A stretch of 5,944 bases of DNA from Planctomycetota bacterium (GCA_030740295.1 JASLXP010000867.1:1-5944); one strand, 5' to 3'; shown: positions 1 through 5,944, counted from the first letter of the stretch. The notes: generated by a model not told the origin, from the sequence alone. Numbers and translations are program-made.

Positions 1-57
1 GACGGGCTGAGAGCTGCGGACCGTGTTTAATCCTGCGTGGAAGGCATCCGGTTGCAT

Positions 58-80
58 CTGCAGCGGGACGCCGCAGCTAC
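58..80 (+). repeat. GC-rich 23-base repeat unit, copy A
   Basis: The unit starts ctgcagcggg and ends acgccgcagctac. Its reverse complement recurs at 3711-3733 with 21 of 23 bases identical, differing only at the fifth and seventh positions. The right part (ccgcagct, 71-78) can also pair perfectly with agctgcgg at 12-19, so this copy may belong to a larger palindromic element that begins near or before the window edge. It lies upstream of the preferred start of the large gene. The long frame that opens at GTG 37 reads through it, which argues that this stretch is not true coding sequence. I infer a dispersed, non-coding, palindromic repeat; a chance match of 21 in 23 seems unlikely but is not excluded. 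Confidence 0.55.
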
Positions 81-150
81 CATTGCAGCCGAAAGGCCGC
101 TTGAGCCAGGAACAGTTCTGTCCACTGTAATGATGAGAAAAAAACGCATG

Positions 151-158
151 AAGGGAAG
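151..158 (+). promoter_or_regulatory. Shine-Dalgarno deciding the start of the DUF4838 gene
   Basis: The purine run aagggaag ends seven bases before the ATG at 166, a good spacing for ribosome binding. The in-frame alternatives are GTG 37, ATG 130, ATG 133 and ATG 148. They have no comparable upstream site and would put 6-43 mostly basic or atypical residues in front of the hydrophobic signal sequence. Confidence 0.6.
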
Positions 159-165
159 TACCGAG

Positions 166-3100
166 ATGAACCCTCGACCGCTCCTATGCCCGATGTGTGC
201 GGTTATTCTGGCACTCCTGTCTGGGATTTCGTGTACCAGAAAGATCCCGATCAATGAGGGCTCAGATGTCTCGATTGTCCTGAGTGGCGATGCCAATGAG
301 ACCGAGAGATTCGCTGCGGATGAACTCCGGCGTTATGTAAAGGCCATGACTGGTTTCAGTGTTCCGATCGTCGCCGGGGAGACGAAACCAGAAGGATTTC
401 TGATCCTGATTGGCGGAAAGCGCGGGCCAGAAACTCACCACAATGTTCGCAGGGAAAAGCAGGGGCCACGCAGCGACCGCTTCCTGATTGGACAGAAAGG
501 GAGTGTGCTCACTCTTAGCGGGGATACCGATCGCGGTACCCTTTACAGCGTCTATGAGTTTCTCGAACAACAGGGATGCCGCTGGTTTATGCCGGGCAAG
601 CTGGGTGAGTACATACCACAAAGAACGGCACTGAAAATTCAGGCAGGAAACCAGGTTCATCTACCTGATTTTGACCAGCGTGAAATAGATGGCAGCGCAG
701 GCGTCACTGAGATCGAAGAGGTCGTGGACTGGGCCGTGAAAAATCGACTGAACCGTATCTTCGGCATTCGTGACTATCACCTTCGTGCTTTGCCGAAGGA
801 CAAACGTAATGCCTGGCGAAAACGAGGCGGCTACCTCAACTGGCAGTGGATCTGCCATAACTTCCACTGGATGATTTCAACGAAGAACTACTTCAAGGAG
901 CATCCGGAATACTTTGCCCTTTATAACGGCGAGCGGGTGCCCTTGGGTTCGGCGAAGAGACCCAGCTACGGTGGGGGCAACCTGTGCACCACTCACCCGG
1001 GCGTCATCAGGCTATGCGCGGAGTTTGCGATTAACTGGTTCGACCAGAATCCGGACGGGATGTTCGTGCCGCTGAATCCCAATGACGGCGCCGTCAAATG
1101 GTGTGAATGCACCAACTGCGCCAGGCTCGGAGGGAAAAATTTCACACCAGGCCCCGAAGGTTCAATGACGCGGCGGATGGTTACTTTTGCCAACGAAGTC
1201 GCACGACTCGTCAAGGCCGAACATCCCAACCGGAAGCTGCTGGTGCTGGCCTATTCCAACTACGTCGAGCCGGTGCCGGGCCTGAAACTCGAAACGAACG
1301 TTGTAGTGCAGTATTGTTTTCACGGCTGCTATGCTCATTCGCTGGATGGGTGCCGTCACAACCGGGAGGCCCTCCGCCAATTCGAAAGCTGGAATCGCCT
1401 GACGCATCAGCCGATGGCTGTCTGGGAGTATTTCATGATCGGTGACCACGCGTCATCGAGCGGGGGATCGGCTTACTTGCCTCTCATCTACCGCGCCCGG
1501 GACACGGTACGCTACTTTAAACAGGGCGGGGCGCGGTACTACTTCACTCAGTCGTCCGGAAAATACCGCCGGAACAACGCTCTGCTTTATTACGTTCTGG
1601 CGCGGCTTCTCTGGAACACGGATCAAGATGCTGACGCCCTCATCCATGACTTCTGCCAGAAAATGTACGGCCCCGCTGCAGGTCATGTAGAGAAGATCGT
1701 CCGCCTCATCGAAAACTCGGTCCAGAAAGCAGAATGGCACCCGCGGATCTACAGCGATGTCGCTGCACCTTCGCCGAGAGTTTTCAGGCCTGAAATCATG
1801 GCTGATGTTAAGCGTCTGCTGGTCAGGGCTGAGGGGCTGCAGCTCGATCGGCTTTCGTCAGAACGGCTGGCTCTGCTGAGGGAATCCATCGAATTCACCA
1901 AGACCAACATTGGCGCAATGGAACTCTCAGGCATCGACGCCGATGCTTCGTGGCGTATCGAAAGAAAGAAAGACCACTACCTTATCAATGCCGATGGCGA
2001 GCCAATCTCGCCCGGCCGATTGACGGAGATAGTGCAGAACGCCACCGATGCCGGCCTCTACAATTCCAGCTTTGAAAGGATCATCTTCCGGGCCCGGAAG
2101 CGCAGAGAACCCATTGTTTTCCTTGAGAATAAAAGGCTGAAGCTTGCAGTCCTGCCGGGAGTCGGCGGACGTATTCTGCGCCGCACTGACAAACGAACCG
2201 GTCGGAACTTCTTCAAAGAGGCAGCATGGGTGAATTCACTCGATTCCATCGGGCAGCAGTATTTCAACTACGGCGGCTATGAGGAATACATCGGCAAGGC
2301 CTTTGCCAGCCCTGGGTGGGAAGTGCCATTCAGTCATACCGCTCAAGACGATGGAGAAACCAGACGAATTGTCCTGTCCGCCCAGACAGGTGGATTCTCT
2401 CTTGTTCGCACAGTTGAGCTCGACAGGGGGGACAGTGCCACTGTTGGGGTGCGCTCTGTGCTGACCAATCGAACAGAAACTCCCAAGCGTATCATGCTTC
2501 GAGTGCATCCTATGATGACGGCCGGAACGAACACTGGCCGGCACTCGGTCTATCTTCGTAAGCCTGACGGCTCGTTTCTGAAGTCCATCATCAGCCGAGA
2601 GTTCGAAAGTCTTTCGATTCAGCCTGAGGGAATGTGGGCAGTCGTCAATAAAAAAGAAGACGCAGGCATAGTGAACATTTTCGAGCCGTCTCAGGCCAGT
2701 TGTTATCTCTTCTACGACCCTCGCCACGAGTTCTTTAACATGGAATTGATGGGCACGAGGCAGACAATTGCGCCCGGAGATTCACTGAAGATTGTTCATC
2801 AATACGTTGTTCTGGATAAGGCATCCGTGCAATTGAAGGAGTTGGAGAAACAGGTGCCGGCGAGCACTCTGTCGAGGCCGGAGAGCAACGGGGAGAATGC
2901 AGCCGCCAATCGCGAAACGAGAAAAAATCTGAAAGGTGCCGCTTCAATCAGACCCATCAGGGGTACCGTAGATTTCGAGATCGGAAAGGTTGGGAAGTGC
3001 GCAAGATTCAAGGAGCAGTCGCTACTTTCCTACAGTTCTGACCACATCAGAGGGGATGCCGGAACCGTGGAAACGTGGTTCAAGCTGTCGACAGATGCAA

Positions 3101-3651
3101 AGGAAATGGTGCAGGAGTTTCTGTTCGGTGTCGGGGCGAACAATCCCGATTGGTTCTGCGTTTCAATGGCCGGGGGCCGTCTCCACTTTCTCTACAAAAA
3201 CGGTCGGGGACCCTACCGAAAGCCGGGCGAGTTTTATGCCAGCCTTTCCGCCCCCATCGACGGAGTGCTGAAGGATGAATGGCACCATCTGGCAGTCACG
3301 TGGGAGAACCTTGGCAAGGGCAAGAGTGTCATCCAGATTTATCTTGATGGAAAACTCAAAGAGAAACGGGCGAACGTTACCATTGGACACCGATTCCAAT
3401 CTGATTCGGTCCACATCGGATACAGCGGCAGACAGAGAAATGCATTTACCGGCAGGCTGGACGAAATGAGAATCTCCGACCGTGCAAGGTCACCCAGTGA
3501 GATTGAAGATACTTTCAGAAAAGGAATCGGAGGCACGCCTGTCGAGCGAGATGATTCCACTTCACTTCTGCTCCGATTTGACGCCACCACTGCGAGTGCT
3601 GGCAACGACACTGGCGGCACCGACGCTGAGCGCCATCCACGGCAAGAGTAA
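166..3651 (+). CDS. Exported DUF4838 glycosidase-like protein with mutarotase-like and LamG domains
   Basis: This is a 1,161-residue protein, probably exported and acting on glycans. Residues 1-23 are a signal sequence ending LLSGISC. Cys23 could be a lipoprotein acylation site, but Gly at -3 makes the lipobox weak. Residues about 32-160 resemble the alpha-glucuronidase N-terminal (GH67N-type) domain, with ADELRRYVKAMTG and later VYEFLEQQGCRWFMPG. Residues about 226-480 match DUF4838: NFHWMISTKNYFKEHPEYF, NPNDG at 306-308, WCECTNC (Cys313, 315, 318), YSNY at 363, WEYF at 420-423. A helical stretch follows to about 590. Residues about 640-890 look galactose-mutarotase-like (DUF5107-like), with LAVLPGVGGRI around 660-670. 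A polar linker leads to a LamG domain at about 933-1118, with DEWHHLAVTW and GRLDEMRISDRA. The family's catalytic chemistry is not established to my knowledge, so hydrolase activity is inferred from the domain company. The start at 166 was chosen from the ribosome site and signal peptide. Confidence 0.93.
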   Translation: MNPRPLLCPMCAVILALLSGISCTRKIPINEGSDVSIVLSGDANETERFAADELRRYVKAMTGFSVPIVAGETKPEGFLILIGGKRGPETHHNVRREKQGPRSDRFLIGQKGSVLTLSGDTDRGTLYSVYEFLEQQGCRWFMPGKLGEYIPQRTALKIQAGNQVHLPDFDQREIDGSAGVTEIEEVVDWAVKNRLNRIFGIRDYHLRALPKDKRNAWRKRGGYLNWQWICHNFHWMISTKNYFKEHPEYFALYNGERVPLGSAKRPSYGGGNLCTTHPGVIRLCAEFAINWFDQNPDGMFVPLNPNDGAVKWCECTNCARLGGKNFTPGPEGSMTRRMVTFANEVARLVKAEHPNRKLLVLAYSNYVEPVPGLKLETNVVVQYCFHGCYAHSLDGCRHNREALRQFESWNRLTHQPMAVWEYFMIGDHASSSGGSAYLPLIYRARDTVRYFKQGGARYYFTQSSGKYRRNNALLYYVLARLLWNTDQDADALIHDFCQKMYGPAAGHVEKIVRLIENSVQKAEWHPRIYSDVAAPSPRVFRPEIMADVKRLLVRAEGLQLDRLSSERLALLRESIEFTKTNIGAMELSGIDADASWRIERKKDHYLINADGEPISPGRLTEIVQNATDAGLYNSSFERIIFRARKRREPIVFLENKRLKLAVLPGVGGRILRRTDKRTGRNFFKEAAWVNSLDSIGQQYFNYGGYEEYIGKAFASPGWEVPFSHTAQDDGETRRIVLSAQTGGFSLVRTVELDRGDSATVGVRSVLTNRTETPKRIMLRVHPMMTAGTNTGRHSVYLRKPDGSFLKSIISREFESLSIQPEGMWAVVNKKEDAGIVNIFEPSQASCYLFYDPRHEFFNMELMGTRQTIAPGDSLKIVHQYVVLDKASVQLKELEKQVPASTLSRPESNGENAAANRETRKNLKGAASIRPIRGTVDFEIGKVGKCARFKEQSLLSYSSDHIRGDAGTVETWFKLSTDAKEMVQEFLFGVGANNPDWFCVSMAGGRLHFLYKNGRGPYRKPGEFYASLSAPIDGVLKDEWHHLAVTWENLGKGKSVIQIYLDGKLKEKRANVTIGHRFQSDSVHIGYSGRQRNAFTGRLDEMRISDRARSPSEIEDTFRKGIGGTPVERDDSTSLLLRFDATTASAGNDTGGTDAERHPRQE

Positions 3652-3710
3652 TCGGTAGAGCGTTGCGGGTGACAGATTCGTTCGTAAAAAGTCGAAGTCC
3701 CATTTGCTGC

Positions 3711-3761
3711 GTAGCTGCGGCGTCCCACCGCAGAAGTTCGGCGGCGAGACGCCACCGCTAC
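3711..3761. repeat. Long imperfect hairpin; left arm is inverted copy B of the 58-80 repeat
   Basis: The left arm 3711-3733 (gtagctgcggcgtc...ccgcag) and right arm 3740-3761 (ggcggcgagacgcc...cgctac) pair over about 22 positions. There are 17 Watson-Crick pairs and five scattered mismatches, around a loop of about six bases (aagttc). The left arm is the reverse complement of the repeat at 58-80 (21 of 23 identical). The right arm matches that repeat in direct orientation at about 17 of 22 positions. The hairpin sits between two convergent genes, where it could slow or end transcription from both sides, although it lacks its own T tract. It resembles REP-like or small non-autonomous palindromic elements; no transposase is visible. 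Confidence 0.6.
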
Positions 3762-3772
3762 CGCAAGCGGGT

Positions 3773-3800
3773 GGTGGCAGCCTGTTGCCACCTATTTGTT
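3773..3800 (+). terminator. Candidate intrinsic terminator for the DUF4838 gene
   Basis: A perfect 7-bp stem, ggtggca (3773-3779) with tgccacc (3786-3792), encloses a six-base loop and is followed at once by tatttgtt on the plus strand. It lies about 120 bases after the large gene's stop codon. The stem ends on the first base of the opposing gene's stop codon, so the two convergent genes share very little spacer. The T tract is interrupted, so termination may be only partial. The stem alone could also act on minus-strand transcripts. Confidence 0.5.
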
Positions 3801-4643
3801 CGGCGCCCTCAGAACCACATTCTCCGATTCGAACTCCCAGACTTCATTGAAGACCAGCGGCTTCGGTCTCGATGGATGGTAGTTTTCGGGTGGGTTGTCC
3901 GGGTCATGGAGCTCCAGCCTGTCGCGGCCGCGCACGGCATCGAGCCACTCGCGTTCGTGCTCCGCCGCTTCAACTTCGCGACGAAGAATGAACTCCGTCC
4001 AATCGAAGCTAGATATGGCTGCGTCAGCCACGTAGCCCTGGCCGAGCTCAGTGCCGTCCCAGGTACGCAGATCGGGGAGAAAAATCGGGCCGGTGCAGAC
4101 CTGGAATTCTTCGTCCGCTACGTTCAGATTCATTACGTGCACCGGATACTCCAATGTCACCTTCAGAGCTGTCTTCTCGTCGTGGTAGGTAGAGAGGACA
4201 TTCAGGAAGTCGCCTGCGAGAGTGGCCTCAATGATGGGAGCCACATCACCCATTTCTGCGGAATCGGCGAACGGTCTGATATGGCTCCTGATGTCCTGTT
4301 TTATCTCAGTGAGCGGGACATATTTCCCCTCAGGGTCATCAGAGCTCGGCCTGCGCGAGATGTGAATAGAATGTTCGCGGCTGAAAGCCACTCGCCACTC
4401 GTTACTGGGAATCTGGAAGAGATTTCGTTTGGCGATGGTGTATTCAGAACGGCACGGCGCACCAAGGAAAATTTCGGTACCGCCACCGTTCGCGTCTTCA
4501 ATGGCGCATCGTGCTTCAAGGTTGAAGCGAACGTGATAGACCTGACCGCACTCACCGACAAAGCCGCCGTGCCATTTGTGGATAGGATGTTTCTCCCAGG
4601 GGAAGCCCTCCCAGGTGAATGTGGATGCGGGAAAGTTGATCAT
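3792..4643 (-). CDS. Unrecognised 283-residue protein, probably cytoplasmic
   Basis: I do not recognise a family for this 283-residue protein. It has no signal peptide and no transmembrane segment. It is rich in aromatic and acidic residues, opens MINFPASTFTWEGFPWEKHP then HKWHGGFVGE (residues 22-31), and contains EARCAIEDANGGGTEIFLG and later ADEEFQVCTGPIFLPDLRTWDG. The C-terminal third is charged (REVEAAEHEREW). These traits fit a folded soluble protein. The ATG is preceded by gaggag with a five-base gap, the best ribosome site in the window, which supports this strand over the opposing frame at 3663-4829. It is convergent with the DUF4838 gene and divergent from the esterase, so it is not in an operon with either. 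A stop codon overlapping its ribosome site suggests coupling to a tiny upstream frame. No function is proposed. Confidence 0.85.
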   Translation of the reverse strand: MINFPASTFTWEGFPWEKHPIHKWHGGFVGECGQVYHVRFNLEARCAIEDANGGGTEIFLGAPCRSEYTIAKRNLFQIPSNEWRVAFSREHSIHISRRPSSDDPEGKYVPLTEIKQDIRSHIRPFADSAEMGDVAPIIEATLAGDFLNVLSTYHDEKTALKVTLEYPVHVMNLNVADEEFQVCTGPIFLPDLRTWDGTELGQGYVADAAISSFDWTEFILRREVEAAEHEREWLDAVRGRDRLELHDPDNPPENYHPSRPKPLVFNEVWEFESENVVLRAPNK

Positions 4644-4648
4644 GGTGA

Positions 4649-4654
4649 CTCCTC
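4649..4654 (-). promoter_or_regulatory. Strong Shine-Dalgarno of the 283-residue gene, overlapping an upstream stop
   Basis: On the minus strand the bases read aagtgaggagtcaccatg. The gaggag core lies five bases before the ATG, and the tga at 4653-4655 overlaps the core. A stop codon inside the ribosome site is typical of translationally coupled gene pairs, here with the possible mini-ORF at 4653-4724. Confidence 0.65.
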
Positions 4655-4724
4655 ACTTAATTCCAAATCTGGCGTATGCCTCGGATGCTCTCATTCCATC
4701 TTCGATGGCTATACGGACGGGCAT
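4653..4724 (-). CDS. Possible 23-residue leader ORF or gene remnant
   Basis: A 23-codon frame begins MPVRIAIEDGMRASEAY and ends RFGIK. Its stop tga overlaps the Shine-Dalgarno of the downstream 283-residue gene. The residue mix (alternating hydrophobic and charged, amphipathic) looks more protein-like than the other two frames across the same bases. The frame continues upstream of a TGA at 4725-4727 as a short run beginning MSGLRKSTDA (start at 4757), and is closed further up by a TAG at 4788-4790. It could be a small coupled leader peptide, the decayed end of a former gene, or chance. There is no clear ribosome site for ATG 4724, so confidence is low. Confidence 0.3.
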   Translation of the reverse strand: MPVRIAIEDGMRASEAYARFGIK

Positions 4725-4877
4725 TCATGCGTCAGTGCTTTTGCGGAGGCCGGACATTACTTGGTGAAGTTTCGTTGTAAAGCTACTCTATCGAGCCACG
4801 ACGAGAACCGGACCGCCAGACCCGGCTGAAGCCGCGCCACCAACACTGCACGACGTTCCATCTTTCAAGTATTTCCC
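4725..4877. other. Spacer upstream of the divergent esterase gene, no confident content
   Basis: This is most of the 234-base gap between the divergent 283-residue gene and the esterase. Beyond the weak minus-strand promoter candidate I see only a poor plus-strand match, ttggtg at 4761-4766 and tactct at 4784-4789 with a 17-base spacer (three of six matches in each box). There is no hairpin, operator-like palindrome or RNA gene that I can support. The last 17 codons before the esterase ATG stay open in its frame and encode two arginines (4851-4856), but they contain no standard start codon. Confidence 0.4.
4754..4781 (-). promoter_or_regulatory. Weak sigma-70-like promoter candidate for the minus-strand gene
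   Basis: Reading the minus strand, tttaca (4776-4781, five of six matches to TTGACA) is followed by a 16-base spacer and taatgt (4754-4759, three of six matches to TATAAT). It would start transcription roughly 30 bases before ATG 4724 and about 105 bases before the 283-residue gene. The -10 match is poor and promoter consensus in this bacterial group is uncertain. Confidence 0.22.
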
Positions 4878-5944
4878 ATGCTCTACTTTCTAATCGCGCT
4901 ATCGAGTTTGTCGGCCGATGTCACGCTGCCGGCCATTTTCAATAACCACATGGTTCTGCAGCGGGACAAACCGCTGGCATTCTGGGGATGGGCCGATGCA
5001 GGCGAAGAGGTCACTGTTTCAACAGGTGCCAGCAAGGTTGCGGTTAAGGCAGACAACGATGGTGAATGGCAGGCCAGGCTTCCGGCTATGAAACAGGGAG
5101 GACCTCACCGCATAAAGATTCAGGGCAAGAACTCGATTGAGCTCACAGACGTTCTGGTAGGCGAAGTCTGGATCTGTTCCGGCCAGTCAAATATGGAATG
5201 GTCCATGGCGGCGATCAAAAATTCCGGACAGGAAATCGAGAATGCCGAGTATCCCAATATTCGATTGTTCCACGTGCCAAAAGTTCCTTCAGCTAAGCCT
5301 GCCCTGGATGTGAACGCAATCTGGAAGCCGTGCACACCGCAGAATGTACGTGGCTTTTCTGCAGTCGCTTACTTCTTTGGGCGAAGATTGCACAAGGAAC
5401 TCAACATTCCTATTGGACTCATCGAGAGCGCATGGGGCGGCACTCGCATCGAGCCATGGACCACGCCCGAGGGCTTCGCGGCCGTGGACTCGCTCAAAGA
5501 CTTCCTGAAACCAGACCCCGATCGAGAGGCCCGCTTTCGAGCAATGAGGAAGGCGGCACTCAACAACATCGTCAAGAAGATGAAGGACCATCTGCCACAG
5601 GAAAAAAGCGAAGAAGATGAGTTGGAAGTCGAAGCAGAAGAGGATGAGCTCGACGCGCTGATCCCCCAGCCTAAAGACCCGCAGCTCGACAACGCACGTC
5701 GAATCGAAAAGTGGCTGCCCCTGGCGGAAAAGGCACTCGAATCGAACAAGCCATTCCCCGCGCTTAAAGGCGGATGGCCGAGAGGGTGGCCGCCTCTGCC
5801 GCCGACCTCTTCAGCAAGCGCTGGCACGCCGACCGCGCTTTACAACGGGATGGTCTACCCGCTGGTGCCATTCAGCTTGCGCGGCGCTATCTGGTATCAG
5901 GGCGAATCGAATCTTCGCGACGGCATGGTGTATCACGAGAAGAT
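4878..5944 (+). CDS. Sialate O-acetylesterase-type (SASA) esterase, 3' end outside window
   Basis: The frame is open for 355 codons to the window edge, so the C-terminus, including the expected catalytic Asp/His region, is missing. The family removes O-acetyl groups from sialic acids or other glycans. Residues 1-13 form a hydrophobic leader (FLIALSSLSA). Residues about 14-95 match the family's N-terminal beta domain (LPAIFNNHMVLQRDKPLAFW). GEVWICSGQSNMEW at 95-108 holds the presumed nucleophile Ser104. ESAWGGTRIEPW spans 183-194, and LYNGMVYPL (321-329) with GAIWYQGESN (336-345) follows. Between them, residues about 215-315 carry a charged insert with an acidic core at 242-259. An in-frame TGA at 4827 limits the start to this ATG, which has no clear Shine-Dalgarno. 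The leader lacks the usual basic residues. The nearby exported DUF4838 gene suggests a shared glycan substrate. Confidence 0.93.
   Translation, partial: MLYFLIALSSLSADVTLPAIFNNHMVLQRDKPLAFWGWADAGEEVTVSTGASKVAVKADNDGEWQARLPAMKQGGPHRIKIQGKNSIELTDVLVGEVWICSGQSNMEWSMAAIKNSGQEIENAEYPNIRLFHVPKVPSAKPALDVNAIWKPCTPQNVRGFSAVAYFFGRRLHKELNIPIGLIESAWGGTRIEPWTTPEGFAAVDSLKDFLKPDPDREARFRAMRKAALNNIVKKMKDHLPQEKSEEDELEVEAEEDELDALIPQPKDPQLDNARRIEKWLPLAEKALESNKPFPALKGGWPRGWPPLPPTSSASAGTPTALYNGMVYPLVPFSLRGAIWYQGESNLRDGMVYHEK

Noticed and set aside
37..165. N-terminal extension of the large protein from GTG 37
   Set aside because: It would translate the non-coding repeat at 58-80 and place 43 residues before a proper signal sequence. 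ATG 166 has a well-spaced ribosome site.
2236..2727. A 163-codon minus-strand frame inside the DUF4838 gene
   Set aside because: It is antisense to the recognised mutarotase-like region, has no ribosome site that I can see and no recognisable protein features.
58..3761. CRISPR-like repeats
   Set aside because: There are only two or three copies of the unit, in opposite orientations and 3.6 kb apart, with no spacers and no cas genes.
3339..3791. A 150-codon minus-strand frame over the LamG end and the convergent spacer
   Set aside because: It overlaps a clear LamG domain on the other strand and extends through the hairpin repeat; its product is Ser/Arg-rich and unlike a real protein.
4725..4727. 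Selenocysteine or tryptophan recoding of TGA
   Set aside because: The flanking frame is very short, the three main genes read normally with the standard code, and no recoding structure is evident. Decay or chance is simpler.
3663..4829. A 388-codon plus-strand frame opposite the 283-residue gene
   Set aside because: It runs through the repeat hairpin and the terminator-like stem, starts at TTG without a ribosome site, and its product has an erratic composition with many Arg, Cys and His. The minus-strand frame has a strong Shine-Dalgarno and a natural composition.
5369..5827. A 152-codon minus-strand frame inside the esterase, rich in serine
   Set aside because: The serine runs are simply the antisense of the Glu/Asp-rich insert of the esterase, which is supported by strong family motifs on both sides.

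Overview
This 5,944-base window looks like part of a carbohydrate-degradation locus from a member of the Planctomycetota-Verrucomicrobiota-Lentisphaerota group. The evidence is a very large exported DUF4838 protein with a C-terminal LamG module, next to a sialate O-acetylesterase-type (SASA) enzyme. That combination is common in these polysaccharide-degrading bacteria. No rRNA or other taxonomic marker is present, so the assignment is an inference. GC content is moderate to high and gene starts have mixed Shine-Dalgarno strength.

Layout. Bases 1-165 are an upstream region carrying a 23-base GC-rich repeat unit (58-80). Bases 166-3651 (+) encode a 1,161-residue exported protein with four parts: an alpha-glucuronidase-type N-terminal domain, DUF4838, a galactose-mutarotase-like (DUF5107-like) beta region, and a C-terminal LamG/concanavalin-like domain. 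Bases 3652-3791 lie between convergent genes. They hold a long imperfect hairpin (3711-3761) whose left arm is an inverted copy of the 58-80 repeat, followed by a short GC-rich stem and T-rich tail that could terminate the large gene (3773-3800). Bases 3792-4643 (-) encode a 283-residue, apparently cytoplasmic protein of no family I recognise. A possible 23-codon reading frame (4653-4724, -) sits just upstream of it, with its stop codon inside the Shine-Dalgarno of the 283-residue gene. Bases 4644-4877 separate two divergent genes. From 4878 (+) a SASA-family esterase runs off the window edge with its frame still open.

How the genes may work together. The two plus-strand genes both encode predicted exported glycan-active proteins. 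One has a glycosidase-like core with a carbohydrate-binding-type tail, and the other has the motifs of an enzyme that removes O-acetyl groups from sugars. A plausible joint role is attack on an acetylated polysaccharide outside the cytoplasm. The inverted 283-residue gene is transcribed separately and its contribution is unknown. No CRISPR array, transposase, tRNA or phage gene was seen. The most unusual points are the multi-module architecture of the large protein, the unrecognised 283-residue protein with its coupled mini-ORF, the repeat copies bracketing the large gene, and a duplicated acidic insert in the esterase.
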